51,265 bases of DNA from Xanthomonas codiaei (GCF_002939785.1 NZ_MDEC01000034.1:1-51265); one strand, 5' to 3'. Shown: positions 1 to 9,131, numbered from the stretch's first letter. Made by a program: numbers and translations. The notes: generated by a model from the letters alone, not told the origin.

Positions 1-66
1 CATCTGGTCTATGGCGTCCTCAAATCGGGCACCGCATTTGACCCACAGAAAGCCCTTGCCAGGTGA
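1..66 (+). mobile_element. 3' end of an IS110-like transposase gene (partial)
   Basis: Frame +1 is open from the window edge to a TGA at 64-66 and ends in HLVYGVLKSGTAFDP, which resembles the conserved C-terminal tail of IS110/IS1111-family transposases. Only 21 residues are visible, so the family call rests on one short motif. A different frame runs on into a QDGI-like string that is also seen at IS110 C-termini, so a frameshift near the end is possible. The element's right end should lie between about 66 and 140, before the accC terminator; no clear terminal repeat can be defined. Confidence 0.5.
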
Positions 67-142
67 GGGGCAAGACGGTATCTACGCAGGGACTGGCTTG
101 ATGGCGCGACGCAGTGTCGGCCCGATGCACCTGGGAGCAAAG

Positions 143-168
143 AAAAAGCCCGGTTTCCCGGGCTTTTC
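143..168 (-). terminator. Intrinsic terminator of the accB-accC transcript
   Basis: The stem GCCCGG (148-153) pairs with CCGGGC (158-163) around a 4-nt loop and is flanked by A and T runs, so on the minus strand it ends in a U tract. It lies 24 nt downstream of the accC stop codon and separates accC from the IS fragment. The T run on the plus side means it could act in both directions. Confidence 0.8.
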
Positions 169-191
169 GTTGCGTGCCATGGCGCTGGCGA

Positions 192-1559
192 TCAGGTCAA
201 GGCGATCGACTTGTTCTTGCGCTCGGCCAGGCGCTTCTCCAGATAGTGGATGTTCTGCCCACCGGCCTGGAAGCCCTTGTCGCGCATGATGCGCTGCTGC
301 AAAGGGATGTTGGTCTTGATGCCGTCCACCACCATCTCGCTCAGCGCCACGCGCATGCGTGCGATGGCGGTCTCGCGGTCCGGGCCGTGCACGATCAGCT
401 TGCCGATCATCGAATCGTAGTTCGGTGGCACCTTGTAGCCGCTGTAGATGTGTGTATCCACGCGCACGCCCGGGCCGCCCGGCGGATGGAAGGCGGTGAT
501 CAGGCCCGGGTTGGGCATGAAGGTTTCCGGATCCTCGGCATTGATGCGGCATTCGATCGCATGCCCGCGCAGCACGATGTCACTCTGCTTGATGCTCAGC
601 TTGTGGCCGGCGGCGATACGCAGCTGCTCGCACACCAGGTCGATGCCGGTGATGCGCTCGGTGACCGGGTGTTCCACCTGGATGCGGGTGTTCATTTCGA
701 TGAAGTAGAAACGCCCGTTCTCGAACAGGAATTCGAAGGTGCCGGCGCCGCGGTAGCCGATGCGGATGCAGGCATCCACGCAAACTTTGCCGATCTCGTT
801 GCGCAGTTCTTCGGTGATGCCCGGTGCCGGCGCTTCTTCCACCACCTTCTGGTGGCGGCGCTGCATCGAGCAATCGCGTTCGCCCAGATGGATCGCACCG
901 CCCTGGCCATCGGCGAGCACCTGGATTTCCACGTGGCGCGGATTTTCCAGGAACTTCTCCATGTAGACCTGATCGTTGCTGAAAGCGGCCTTGGCTTCGG
1001 ACTTGGTGGTTTCGATCGCCGCCTTCAACGCCGCTTCCGAATGCACCACGCGCATGCCGCGCCCGCCGCCACCGCCGGCGGCCTTGATGATCACCGGGTA
1101 GCCGATCTCGCGCGCCACCTTGGTGTTGGCGACGATGTCATCGCCCAGCGGGCCGCCCGAGCCGGGCACGCAGGGCACGCCGGCGGCCTTCATGGCGCGG
1201 ATCGCCTCGACCTTGTCGCCCATCAGGCGGATGGTGTCGGCCTTGGGACCGATGAAGATGAAACCGGATTCCTCCACTCGTTCGGCAAAGTCGGCGTTCT
1301 CCGACAAAAAGCCGTAGCCGGGATGGATGGCCTGCGCATCGGTCACCTCGGCCGCGGCGATCAACGCCGGGATGTTGAGGTAGCTGTCGCTGGAGGCAGC
1401 CGGGCCGATGCACACCGACTCGTCGGCCATGGCCACGTGCTTGAGGTTGCGGTCGACCGTGGAATGCACCGCGACCGTGCGGATGCCGAGCGTATGACAC
1501 GCGCGCAGGATGCGCAGCGCGATTTCGCCTCGGTTGGCGATGACGACTTTATCTAGCAT
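192..1559 (-). CDS. accC: Biotin carboxylase subunit of acetyl-CoA carboxylase
   Basis: AccC performs the ATP-dependent carboxylation of biotin on AccB, the first half-reaction of malonyl-CoA synthesis in the cytoplasm. The 455-residue product has the family's usual length (about 450). It starts [16 protein letters not shown], carries the ATP-grasp glycine-rich loop [12 protein letters not shown] and the catalytic [14 protein letters not shown] block. An upstream in-frame extension to 1613 would only translate repeat DNA, so I chose the ATG at 1557-1559. There is no Shine-Dalgarno sequence: the ATG directly abuts a CCCCAATCCC-type repeat. The upstream S23-type ORF reads through this ATG and stops 8 nt inside accC, which suggests termination-reinitiation coupling. 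The usual accB-accC adjacency is therefore interrupted by an inserted cassette. Confidence 0.97.
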   Translation of the reverse strand: MLDKVVIANRGEIALRILRACHTLGIRTVAVHSTVDRNLKHVAMADESVCIGPAASSDSYLNIPALIAAAEVTDAQAIHPGYGFLSENADFAERVEESGFIFIGPKADTIRLMGDKVEAIRAMKAAGVPCVPGSGGPLGDDIVANTKVAREIGYPVIIKAAGGGGGRGMRVVHSEAALKAAIETTKSEAKAAFSNDQVYMEKFLENPRHVEIQVLADGQGGAIHLGERDCSMQRRHQKVVEEAPAPGITEELRNEIGKVCVDACIRIGYRGAGTFEFLFENGRFYFIEMNTRIQVEHPVTERITGIDLVCEQLRIAAGHKLSIKQSDIVLRGHAIECRINAEDPETFMPNPGLITAFHPPGGPGVRVDTHIYSGYKVPPNYDSMIGKLIVHGPDRETAIARMRVALSEMVVDGIKTNIPLQQRIMRDKGFQAGGQNIHYLEKRLAERKNKSIALT

Positions 1560-1983
1560 GGGATTGGGGATTCGGGATTGGGGATTCGTAGAAGGCGCCG
1601 GTCTCGCGGACATGTCGCGATTCGTCCAGCGTGCGGATCAATGCGTTGAGCTTGGCAAACGTGCGATTCAGCAGGTCGGCAATTGCCGCATCGGGCGAGG
1701 TGAACTGCAGTCGCGTTGCAATCTGCAGTTGCGTGTCCAGCTCCGCCAATGAGCCGCGCGCCATCGACAGATAACGCAGGTACTCGGCAGTGGAGCGCCT
1801 CGCAGCGCCTTCGGCGATGTTGGAAGGAACGCTGATCGCGGCGCGTCGCATCTGTGCCGTCAGTCCAAAGCGTTCGGAATCAGGAAAATCGTGGCTCAGG
1901 CGATAGACCGCTTCGACAAGCGACATCGCATCGCGCCACACCGTCAGGCGCTCGTGCGGTCGCTCTTGCGAATCCCGAATCAC
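1549..1983 (-). CDS. Four-helix-bundle protein of the S23 / 23S rRNA intervening-sequence (IVP) family
   Basis: The 144-residue product has the family signature [11 protein letters not shown] near residue 10, followed by [21 protein letters not shown] and [12 protein letters not shown], typical of the S23/IVP (TIGR02436-type) four-helix bundles that include the Avd proteins of diversity-generating retroelements. The cellular role of stand-alone members is not established. The start is a GTG at 1981-1983 that lies inside the right flanking repeat. The last residues (IPNPQSHAR) are encoded by the left flanking repeat, and the stop TAA lies inside accC, overlapping it by 11 nt. The gene thus sits exactly within an inverted-repeat pair between accB and accC, which looks like an inserted cassette rather than an ancestral operon member. 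No reverse transcriptase or variable repeat is nearby, so it is not a DGR. Confidence 0.85.
   Translation of the reverse strand: MIRDSQERPHERLTVWRDAMSLVEAVYRLSHDFPDSERFGLTAQMRRAAISVPSNIAEGAARRSTAEYLRYLSMARGSLAELDTQLQIATRLQFTSPDAAIADLLNRTFAKLNALIRTLDESRHVRETGAFYESPIPNPQSHAR
1560..1588 (+). repeat. Left inverted-repeat arm of the S23 cassette
   Basis: This 29-nt arm is built from two GGGATTGGGGATTCG-type units and abuts the accC start codon. Its imperfect inverted partner is at 1969-1998. The same unit type recurs between groES and groEL (11690-11804). Confidence 0.8.
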
Positions 1984-1998
1984 GATTCCCTAATCCCC
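1969..1998 (-). repeat. Right inverted-repeat arm of the S23 cassette
   Basis: On the plus strand it reads CGAATCCCGAATCACG... and its reverse complement aligns imperfectly with 1560-1588. It contains the GTG start codon of the S23-type gene and ends 6 nt before the accB stop codon. Confidence 0.75.
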
Positions 1999-2003
1999 GC
2001 GCT

Positions 2004-2495
2004 TCAGCCAATCACAAACAACGGCTGATCGAATTCCACCGGCTGGCCGGTTTCGCCGAGGATGGCCACGATGGTGCCGGAGACGTCGGCTTCGATCGGG
2101 TTGAACATCTTCATCGCCTCGATGATCGCCAGGGTGTCGCCGGCCTTGACCGCCTGGCCCACGCTGACGAAGGCCGGCTTGTCCGGGGACGGGGAGGTGT
2201 AGAAGGTGCCAACCATGGGGGCGCGCAACACGTGGCCTTCCGGCAGCGCGGCGGCGTGCTTGGCGCCACCGGTGGAGGCCTCGGTGGGCGAATGCATCGG
2301 CATGCTGGCCGCCGCCGGTGCCTGCGCCTGCACGGCCGGCGCGGGGGCGTAGGACTGTACCGGCGCGCTCATCACCTGGGTGCCCTTGGGTACGCGCGCC
2401 AGGCGCACGCTTTCCTCGCCTTCCTTGATCTCGATTTCGGCGAGATTGGATTCTTCGAGCAGGTCGATCAGTTTCTTGATTTTGCGGAGATCCAT
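2004..2495 (-). CDS. accB: Biotin carboxyl carrier protein of acetyl-CoA carboxylase
   Basis: AccB carries the biotin that AccC carboxylates and the AccAD transferase uses. The 163-residue product starts [16 protein letters not shown], has a Pro/Ala-rich linker at about residues 50-85, and ends in a biotinyl domain with the EAMKM biotinylation motif ([13 protein letters not shown]). The length is typical of proteobacterial BCCP. The start ATG has AAGAGG five bases upstream. It lies 97 nt downstream of aroQ on the same strand, the common aroQ-accB-accC order, but accC is separated from it by the S23-type cassette. Confidence 0.97.
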   Translation of the reverse strand: MDLRKIKKLIDLLEESNLAEIEIKEGEESVRLARVPKGTQVMSAPVQSYAPAPAVQAQAPAAASMPMHSPTEASTGGAKHAAALPEGHVLRAPMVGTFYTSPSPDKPAFVSVGQAVKAGDTLAIIEAMKMFNPIEADVSGTIVAILGETGQPVEFDQPLFVIG

Positions 2496-2592
2496 GAGGG
2501 CCTCTTGAGGTGAATCGGTGGAGAGTGCCGGCGGGCGCCGGCGGAATGGGGTCAGGCCGTCGGCGCGGTGGCCGGCGTCGGCAGGACGGGGA

Positions 2593-3039
2593 TCATGGGT
2601 CGCGCTCCAGGCGCGCGATCACCGCTTCCAGCGCCAGCCGGTAGCTGTCGGCGCCGAAGCCGCAGATCACCCCGTCGGCCTTGTCGCTGAGATAGCTGTG
2701 GTGGCGGAACGGCTCGCGCGCATGCGGGTTGGACAGGTGGACCTCCACGAACGGCAGGCCCACCCCCAGCAGCGCGTCGCGCAGCGCCACCGAGGTATGG
2801 GTGAAGGCGGCCGGGTTGATCAGGATGTAGGCAGTGCCGTCCTCGCGGGCGGCGTGGATGCGCTCCACCAGCACGTGCTCGGCATTGGACTGCAGGCAGC
2901 TCAGCGCGTGGCCGGCGGCCTGCGCGCGGTCCACCAGCGCCGCATCGATCTGCGCCAGCGTGGTGCGCCCGTAGACCTCCGGCTCGCGGGTGCCGAGCAG
3001 ATTGAGGTTGGGGCCATGCAGCAGCAGCAGGTGGGCCAT
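2593..3039 (-). CDS. aroQ: Type II 3-dehydroquinate dehydratase
   Basis: AroQ dehydrates 3-dehydroquinate to 3-dehydroshikimate in the shikimate pathway. The 148-residue product has the type II hallmarks: [17 protein letters not shown] at the N-terminus (active-site Asn and loop Tyr), [17 protein letters not shown] in the middle and EVHLSN further on. The length fits the dodecameric type II family. It is the first gene of the aroQ-accB-(S23)-accC series; a plausible promoter lies about 70-95 nt upstream. Confidence 0.97.
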   Translation of the reverse strand: MAHLLLLHGPNLNLLGTREPEVYGRTTLAQIDAALVDRAQAAGHALSCLQSNAEHVLVERIHAAREDGTAYILINPAAFTHTSVALRDALLGVGLPFVEVHLSNPHAREPFRHHSYLSDKADGVICGFGADSYRLALEAVIARLERDP

Positions 3040-3105
3040 GAGATCCAGCAGAGCGGAAAGGCCGGAAGTCTGCGCGATGCTGGCGATGCTGTCCAGATAG
3101 CAGAA

Positions 3106-3134
3106 GTTATAGCTGTTTTAAACAAGCGATTGAA
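3106..3134 (-). promoter_or_regulatory. Candidate promoter of aroQ-accB-accC
   Basis: Reading the minus strand, TTCAAT (3134-3129) and TATAAC (3111-3106) are separated by exactly 17 bp in the only AT-rich stretch of this gap. Transcription would begin about 60 nt before the aroQ start. The -35 match is weak (3 of 6). Confidence 0.4.
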
Positions 3135-3518
3135 TTCTTGCGATGGGTGCCGGCCGCGTCAGGCGCGACGGGCATCGGCCGGTGCCGATGCAGCGGCATG
3201 CCGTGGCGTTCCGAAGTGCCGGCTCCGCGCCCCTGCCGCTGCCGGGGCACGTTTTTCGGATGCGCGCCTCCAGTGCGCAGCGGGCGCCGACATCGGCGGT
3301 CTGCAGCGCCGGTCCAGGCGCATCTTCCGCTGCCCCGCGTCGGGATTCTGTGTCCGCGCCAGCAAGTTCGGCCGTCCCGGCCAACGGGCGCAAGGCGCCC
3401 TGGGTCAGGCCGCGCGCGCCCGGCTGGCCCGCCGCAGTGGGTGGCATCCACGCAGCCTGCTCGTGACCACCGTGCACGATGGACGCAGTTGCCGGCCCGA
3501 TGGCAGTACGGACGGGCC
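3135..3518. other. Intergenic region without a supported gene
   Basis: Beyond the aroQ promoter region, this roughly 380-nt GC-rich stretch holds short open frames on both strands with Arg/Ala/Pro-rich products and no recognisable family. I see no gene, RNA or terminator I can support. A decayed gene is possible. Confidence 0.5.
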
Positions 3519-5681
3519 TTACCGGCCTTCTGCTGCCGCAGTGTCGCGCCCGAGGTGCCGCCACAGGAAGGCGTACATCAGCGCAGCACGATGCGCAGCC
3601 TGGGCATTGTCGCCAGGGTTGGCGTGGCCGCCCTCCATGCTTTCGTAGAACACCGCGTCCTTGCCCGCATCCAGCATCTTGGCGGCCATCTTGCGTGCGT
3701 GCCCGGGGTGGACGCGATCGTCGCGGGTGGAGGTCAGGAAGAGCGTGGGCGGATAGGTCTTGTTCGGATCGAACAGGTGATACGGGGAAAAGGTCTGGAT
3801 GAACGACCAGTCCGCAGTGTCCGGGTTGCCGTACTCGTCCATCCATGACGCGCCGGCCAGCAGGTGGTTATAGCGGCGCATGTCCAGCAGCGGGGCTTCG
3901 ATCACTACTGCCCCGAACAGCTGCGGATACTGGGTCAGCATGTTGCCGGCCATCAATCCGCCGTTGCTGCCGCCGCGCACGGCCAGATGCTTGGCCGAGG
4001 TGACCTTGCGTGCGATCAGGTCCTGCGCGATGGCGGCCATGTCCTCGTAGGCCTTGTGCCGGTTCTGCTTGAGTGCGGCCTGGTGCCAGCGCGGGCCATA
4101 CTCGCCGCCGCCACGCATGTTGGACAGTGCGAAGACCCCGCCCTTCTCCAGCCACGCTCGTCCTATGACGCCCGAGTAGTACGGCAGCATCGGGATCTCG
4201 AAACCGCCGTAGCCATAGAGTTGGGTCGGTGCGCTGCCATCGAATGCCAGCGCCTTCGGGCGGACCAGGAAATACGGGACGCGGGTGCCATCCTGGCTGG
4301 TGACGAAGTGTTGCTCGATGAGGAACCGGCTGGCATCGAAGAACGCCGGCAGCGCTTTGAGGCGCTGCGGTTGCTTGCCGATCTGCGCCAGCGACAGCGT
4401 GGGTGGAGTGAGGTCGTCCGCGACGGTGAGCCAGACCGCATCGCTGTCGACGTCGTCCAGCGCCTTGATCTGTGCAGCGCCGAAAGTGGGGGCACCGACG
4501 AACGCGCTGCGCTTCCAGCCGTGCGCACCGGGGGTCAGCACGCTCAGCCGTGTTTTGACGTCATCCAGGATGTTGAGTACCAGGTGCGTGCGGGTCCAGA
4601 CGGCGCTGCTGAGCGAGGCAGTGTCGGTGGGCTGGAAGACCACCTCGAACGCGCGCTTGCCCGCCATGAAATCGTCGAAGCGGGTGGCCAGCAGCGTGCC
4701 GGCTGCATAGGTCTTGCCGGCGACGCTCCACGGCTCGCGCAACTCCAGCGTGAGCCATTGGCGATGCAACTGCTTGGTCGCCGAGTCCGGTACCTCGATC
4801 TGGGCCAGGCGTCCGTTGCGGTCGCGCAGATACCAGCGCTTGTTGCGGATGCCCAACTCGCGAATCACGATATCCCGTTCGAACCCCGGGGTGTGGTCAT
4901 GGAAGGCCCTCACGCGCATATCCTGCGGGCTGCCCTCGTAGACGGTCGTGGCGGTATCCAGGGCAGTGCCGCGTTTCCATTGTTTGACCACGCGCGCGTA
5001 GCCCGAATCGGTCGTGGTGCCAGCGCCGAAATCGGTACTGACATAGACGGTGTCCTGGTCTATCCAGGAGAGCTCGCCCTTGGCTTCGGGCCGGACGAAG
5101 CCGTCCTGCACCCACCGCTTGTCGATCAGATCGAATTCGCGCGTGACATCGGCATCGGCACCGCCGCGCGACAGCGTGATCAGGCAGCGGCGATAGGCCG
5201 GACGCAGACAATCGATGTCCTCGTGCTGCCATGCCCAGTCCTTGCCCTCGCTCTGGTTGAGGGCATCCAGATCCAGCACGGTTTCCCACTTCGGTGACGG
5301 CTTGCGGTATTCGGCCGGTGTGGTCCGTCGCCAAATGCCGCGCTTGTGTTGCCTGTCCTGCCAGAAGTTGTAATAGCTGTCGCCGATTTTCTGCACATCG
5401 GGAATCTTCGCATCCGAGTCCATGACTTCACGGATACGTGTTTCCAGTTGCTGGAATTGGGCAGTGCCGGCCAGCTGTTGCTCGGTGCGCGCATCTTGAT
5501 GCTTCACCCAGTCGAGCGCCTTTGTGCCGGTGACATCCTCCAGCCAGAGATACGGGTCTGTGTTGGCCGGGGCGGCCGCAGCAGTCGCAATGCCGGGCGT
5601 CGCAGGTGCTGCATCGGCGCCTGCAATGCCGGCAAAAAGCATTGCTGCGCCGAAAAAGATGCGGGTGGACGTGGGGGCCAT
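3519..5681 (-). CDS. Secreted prolyl oligopeptidase family (S9A) serine peptidase
   Basis: This enzyme cleaves short proline-containing peptides, probably in the periplasm. The 720-residue product starts MAPTSTRIFFGAAMLFAGIAGADA, a likely signal peptide, which is why I prefer this ATG over in-frame starts at 5714 and 5786. It has an N-terminal PYLWLEDVTG segment and beta-propeller region, then the alpha/beta-hydrolase domain. The catalytic triad is visible as Ser572 in GGSNGG, the Asp pair 654/655 in TRDDRVHPG, and His686 in EGGHANPG. The size matches the S9A family. It stands alone between aroQ and dsbD on the minus strand. Confidence 0.92.
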   Translation of the reverse strand: MAPTSTRIFFGAAMLFAGIAGADAAPATPGIATAAAAPANTDPYLWLEDVTGTKALDWVKHQDARTEQQLAGTAQFQQLETRIREVMDSDAKIPDVQKIGDSYYNFWQDRQHKRGIWRRTTPAEYRKPSPKWETVLDLDALNQSEGKDWAWQHEDIDCLRPAYRRCLITLSRGGADADVTREFDLIDKRWVQDGFVRPEAKGELSWIDQDTVYVSTDFGAGTTTDSGYARVVKQWKRGTALDTATTVYEGSPQDMRVRAFHDHTPGFERDIVIRELGIRNKRWYLRDRNGRLAQIEVPDSATKQLHRQWLTLELREPWSVAGKTYAAGTLLATRFDDFMAGKRAFEVVFQPTDTASLSSAVWTRTHLVLNILDDVKTRLSVLTPGAHGWKRSAFVGAPTFGAAQIKALDDVDSDAVWLTVADDLTPPTLSLAQIGKQPQRLKALPAFFDASRFLIEQHFVTSQDGTRVPYFLVRPKALAFDGSAPTQLYGYGGFEIPMLPYYSGVIGRAWLEKGGVFALSNMRGGGEYGPRWHQAALKQNRHKAYEDMAAIAQDLIARKVTSAKHLAVRGGSNGGLMAGNMLTQYPQLFGAVVIEAPLLDMRRYNHLLAGASWMDEYGNPDTADWSFIQTFSPYHLFDPNKTYPPTLFLTSTRDDRVHPGHARKMAAKMLDAGKDAVFYESMEGGHANPGDNAQAAHRAALMYAFLWRHLGRDTAAAEGR

Positions 5682-6020
5682 TATGTCGCCATCGCCGAGA
5701 GGGGGCGACAGCATAAGGTCGAATATCGCGCTGTGACCGCGCGGTGAGTAATGTTGAGAAATGCGCTCATAGAGAAAGCGCTTCACGCTGCGGCGACTTT
5801 CTAGGAAAAGAAATGACTGGATGCTGTCGAGTTAATCGCGTGTGGGCTCGGACGCGACGAAATGATGGTCGTGGGCATGCGCGGCGTCTGGCGGTGAGTC
5901 GGCAAGCGGGCAGGCTGCCCGATGACAGCAAGGCGCATACGTTCCTGGGATCGCCTCGCAGGCCCAATGTACACCGGTGCAGCCCCCCGCCAGACGCATT
6001 GGGGCCTCGAAGATGCCGCC
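5682..6020. other. Upstream region of the prolyl oligopeptidase gene, no gene seen
   Basis: This 339-nt stretch lies between the dsbD stop and the peptidase start. It must hold the peptidase promoter, but I see no convincing sigma-70 element, hairpin terminator or conserved ORF. Confidence 0.4.
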
Positions 6021-8342
6021 TCAGCGCGCCGCGCGCAGCAGCGCATCCTCGGTGATCGCGCCGGTCAGCACCGTGGGCAGGATCGCCGGTGGAGCGCCGG
6101 GGCCGTAGACCACGTACAGCGGCACGCCCACGGCCTGATGCTGGTCCAGGAAGGTGCTGATGGCCGGGTCGACATTGGTCCAGTCGCCTTTCATGTACAC
6201 CGCATCCACGCGGCGCAGCGCGTCGCGGAACTCGGCGCTGCCCAGCACGTTCTTTTCGTTGGCCTTGCAGGTCACGCACCAGTCGGCGGTCATGTTGACG
6301 AACACCACGCGGTTGTCGGCGCGCAGGCGGTCCAGCAGCTGCGGCGAGAACGCCACCACGCCTTCGCTGGCGGCGGTGGCCGCAGGCAGGCGCAGGCGGG
6401 TGACCCCGACCACCGGCACGATCGCCAGCACCAGCATCACCGCGGCCAGACGCATGCCCGGGCGATTGCTGCTCCAGCGGCTGCGCTCGAAACACCACAG
6501 CCCCAGCGCCAGCAAGGTGGCGCCGACCAGCATCAGCGCCACCGCGTCCACGCCGCGCTGCTTGCCCAGTACCCACAGCAGCCAGATCGCGGTGAGGTAC
6601 ATCGGGAACGCCAGCACCTGCTTGAGCGTTTCCATCCAGGCACCGGGCGTGGGCAGGCGGCGGGCCAGCGAGGGGATGAAGCCGATCAGCAGGAACGGCA
6701 GCGCCAGGCCCAGGCCCAGGGTCAGGAATACCAGCATCGCCAGCAGCGCCGGTGCGGTGAACGCATAGGCCAGCGCGGTGCCCATGAACGGGGCGATGCA
6801 GGGACTGGCCACCACGCAGGCCAGCACGCCGGTGAAGAAATCGCCCAGCGGCCCGTTGCGTGCGGCCAGCGACTGGCCGATGCCGCCCAGGTTGCTGCCC
6901 AGGGTGAACACGCCCGACAGGCTCAGGCCGACCGCGAACATCAGATAGGCCAGCGCGGCCACGAACCACGGCTGTTGCAGCTGGAAGCCCCAGCCGGCCG
7001 CCTGCCCTGCCGCGCGCAGCGCGATCACCAGCCCGCCGATGGCGGCGAAGGACACCAGCACGCCCAGCGAATACCAGACGGCATGGCTGCGCGCGTGGCT
7101 GCGGCTCTCGCCGCTATGCGCCAGGCCCAGCACCTTCAGCGACAGGATCGGCAGCACGCAGGGCATCAGGTTCAGCACCAGCCCGCCCAGCAGCGCCAGC
7201 GCCAGCATCGCCAGCAGGCCCTTGTCGGTATGTGGCGGCTGGGTGCGCTGCGGGTTGTCGGCCGAGGCGTCGGCCCCCGCACGCGCAGTGCCCTGCGCGG
7301 CCTGGGCCTGGGCCGGGGCGGGTTCGGCAGGCGTCTGCCCGGCGGCCAGCGGCGAAATCATCAGCGGCGCGGCCTGCGCCTGGTTCTGCGGCGACACCGT
7401 GCCGGCAGGCAGGTCCAGCGCCACGCGGCGGGTCATCGGCGGGTAGCAGATGCCGTCGGTCTGGCAGCCCTGGAAGGTGGCCACCAGGGTCACCCGTGCC
7501 GGCTCGGCGCGCTCGCGCAGCAGCGGCAGGGTGACTTCGGCCTGGTCGAAATACACCACCACATCGCCGAAGTGCTCGTCGCGGTGGGTCTTGCCCTGCG
7601 GCCAGCGCGGCAGGCCGGTACGCACGCCGCTGCTGCCTTCCACCGCCAGCGAGGTGCGGTCGCGGTAGAGGTAGTAGCCCGGGGCCGGGGTGAAGCGCAG
7701 CAGCAGGCTGTTGCCGTCGCCGACGATGGCTTCGAAAGTGAACGCCTGCTCGGCCGGCAGCGGCAGCGCCTCCATGCCGGCGGCCTGGCCGGCGGCGCCG
7801 AACAGCCGCGGGCCGGAGGCGCTGCGCGGTACCAGTGCGCCCAGGTTCTCGCGCGGCGGGGCGGCAGCGGTGGCCTGTGCGTCGGGCAGGGCGACGCGGA
7901 TCTCGCGGCGCTGCGGCGGGTAGCATACCCCTGCGTCGGCGCAGCCCTGGTACTGGACCTGCAGCACCGCGGTCTGCAGCGACGGCTCGGCCTTGCCGGC
8001 CAGGGTGGCCTGCAGCAGCTTGCGGTAGGTCTGCACCTGGCCGAAGAACTCGTCGTGCTTGCTCTGGCCTTCCGGCAGGGCCAGTTCGCCGGCGCTGAAG
8101 CCCTGTCCGGATTTGACGCTGATGCGGTGGCGGTACAGGTAATAGCCGGGCGCGATCTTCCATTGCAGCGCGATGCTGTCGCGGCTGTCTGCCTGCGCGC
8201 TCAGTACGAAGGCCTGGTCCACCGGCAGCAGGTCGGCTTCGCTGACCGCCTGCGCGGCGGGCGCCAGCAGCGCCAGCGACGCGGCCAACAGGGGGGCGGC
8301 CAACCGTACGCGGCGGGCGATCCAGCGGGACAGGGACTTCAT
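6021..8342 (-). CDS. dsbD: Thiol:disulfide interchange protein DsbD with a duplicated N-terminal domain
   Basis: DsbD moves electrons from cytoplasmic thioredoxin across the inner membrane to periplasmic DsbC/DsbE-type proteins. The 773-residue product is much longer than the roughly 565-residue E. coli protein. It has a signal peptide (MKSLSRWIARR... to about residue 32). Two successive DsbD-alpha-like domains follow, each with its own cysteine pair: Cys134/Cys140 in GCADAGVCYPP and Cys293/Cys299 in GCQTDGICYPP. Then comes an eight-helix membrane domain with Cys395 (LMPCVLP) and Cys515 (ASPCIAP), and a C-terminal thioredoxin domain with WCVTC (Cys689/Cys692). All redox cysteines are present. 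It starts 16 nt after cutA, as in the cutA-dsbD arrangement of enterics. Confidence 0.95.
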   Translation of the reverse strand: MKSLSRWIARRVRLAAPLLAASLALLAPAAQAVSEADLLPVDQAFVLSAQADSRDSIALQWKIAPGYYLYRHRISVKSGQGFSAGELALPEGQSKHDEFFGQVQTYRKLLQATLAGKAEPSLQTAVLQVQYQGCADAGVCYPPQRREIRVALPDAQATAAAPPRENLGALVPRSASGPRLFGAAGQAAGMEALPLPAEQAFTFEAIVGDGNSLLLRFTPAPGYYLYRDRTSLAVEGSSGVRTGLPRWPQGKTHRDEHFGDVVVYFDQAEVTLPLLRERAEPARVTLVATFQGCQTDGICYPPMTRRVALDLPAGTVSPQNQAQAAPLMISPLAAGQTPAEPAPAQAQAAQGTARAGADASADNPQRTQPPHTDKGLLAMLALALLGGLVLNLMPCVLPILSLKVLGLAHSGESRSHARSHAVWYSLGVLVSFAAIGGLVIALRAAGQAAGWGFQLQQPWFVAALAYLMFAVGLSLSGVFTLGSNLGGIGQSLAARNGPLGDFFTGVLACVVASPCIAPFMGTALAYAFTAPALLAMLVFLTLGLGLALPFLLIGFIPSLARRLPTPGAWMETLKQVLAFPMYLTAIWLLWVLGKQRGVDAVALMLVGATLLALGLWCFERSRWSSNRPGMRLAAVMLVLAIVPVVGVTRLRLPAATAASEGVVAFSPQLLDRLRADNRVVFVNMTADWCVTCKANEKNVLGSAEFRDALRRVDAVYMKGDWTNVDPAISTFLDQHQAVGVPLYVVYGPGAPPAILPTVLTGAITEDALLRAAR

Positions 8343-8358
8343 GGAGGTTGAGGATTCC

Positions 8359-8682
8359 TTAGCGGGTTTCGGTGCGGACCCAATCGAGATAGGCCGGCAG
8401 CCCGGCGCTGGCTTGGACCGCCACCGCCTCCGGCAGTTCATACGGATGCAGCGCCTGCAGCCGTGCGATGGCGTCCGGCAGGCGGTCTTCCCAGGTCTTG
8501 ATCAACAACTGCACTTCCTGGCTGCGCTCGATCGCCCCGTTCCAGCGATACAGCGATTGCACGCCGGGCAGTTGGGTCACGCAGGCGGCCAGGCGTTCGT
8601 CCAGCAGCGCATGGGCGATACGGTCGGCGCTGTCGGCATCCGGGCAGGTGCTGAGCAACAGATGGAGGGAAGAGGCAGTCAT
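8359..8682 (-). CDS. cutA: Divalent-cation tolerance protein CutA
   Basis: CutA forms small trimers related to PII proteins and is linked to copper tolerance in E. coli; its mechanism is unclear. The 107-residue product (MTASSLHLLLSTCPD) has the family features DERLAACVTQLPGVQSLYRWNG and HPYELPE, with EVQLLIKT in between. The in-frame extension upstream of 8682 encodes low-complexity sequence and is not counted. It precedes dsbD by 16 nt on the same strand, so the two are probably co-transcribed. Confidence 0.93.
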   Translation of the reverse strand: MTASSLHLLLSTCPDADSADRIAHALLDERLAACVTQLPGVQSLYRWNGAIERSQEVQLLIKTWEDRLPDAIARLQALHPYELPEAVAVQASAGLPAYLDWVRTETR

Positions 8683-9131
8683 CGGACCCGGCAGTGTAAT
8701 CCTCCTGCCTGCGGGGGATCGACCGGGGATTCCGGAACGCGGCATCCATTTCGCCCCACGGCCGGCGTGCCTGCAGGGCACGATGGCGTTCGCGGGAGGC
8801 GGGGTGGCTCTCACGTCGTGAAACATGGCATGACCCGCGCTGGCTGGACGGAGCGCCGGATCCGCACGCGGCATCCGCCTTCGATACAGCCGGCCGCGCG
8901 GCACTGCGCGGACGGTGCCATCGGATGAGGCGCCGAGGTGGGGTGGCGGTGACCGCGGCGCGTGCCGGGTCGGTGCCTCACCCCAGGCCGGGGTGGGTGA
9001 GGCAGCTCTCGGGCGACTGCTGGCGCAGATCGCGCAGCGTCCATGGTGCCGGTCGTCAGCGACAGGGTGGAGGGCGCGGCCGCCCGGGCAGCGATGCGGC
9101 TGCCGTCACGCGTCGCTGCAGACACAGCGCC
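8683..9131. other. Intergenic region between the endonuclease gene and cutA
   Basis: This stretch must carry the cutA-dsbD promoter. It also contains an imperfect long dyad, TGCCTCACCCC (8977-8987) against GGGGTGGGTGAGGCA just after it, with no U tract. No gene is supported. Confidence 0.4.

Noticed and set aside
1549..1998. Diversity-generating retroelement suggested by an Avd-like protein
   Set aside because: There is no reverse transcriptase, template repeat or variable-repeat gene in the window; S23-family proteins also occur alone.
5922..8351. 809-codon plus-strand open frame opposite dsbD
   Set aside because: Gln/Arg/His-rich antisense product; dsbD motifs and the operon position with cutA are decisive.
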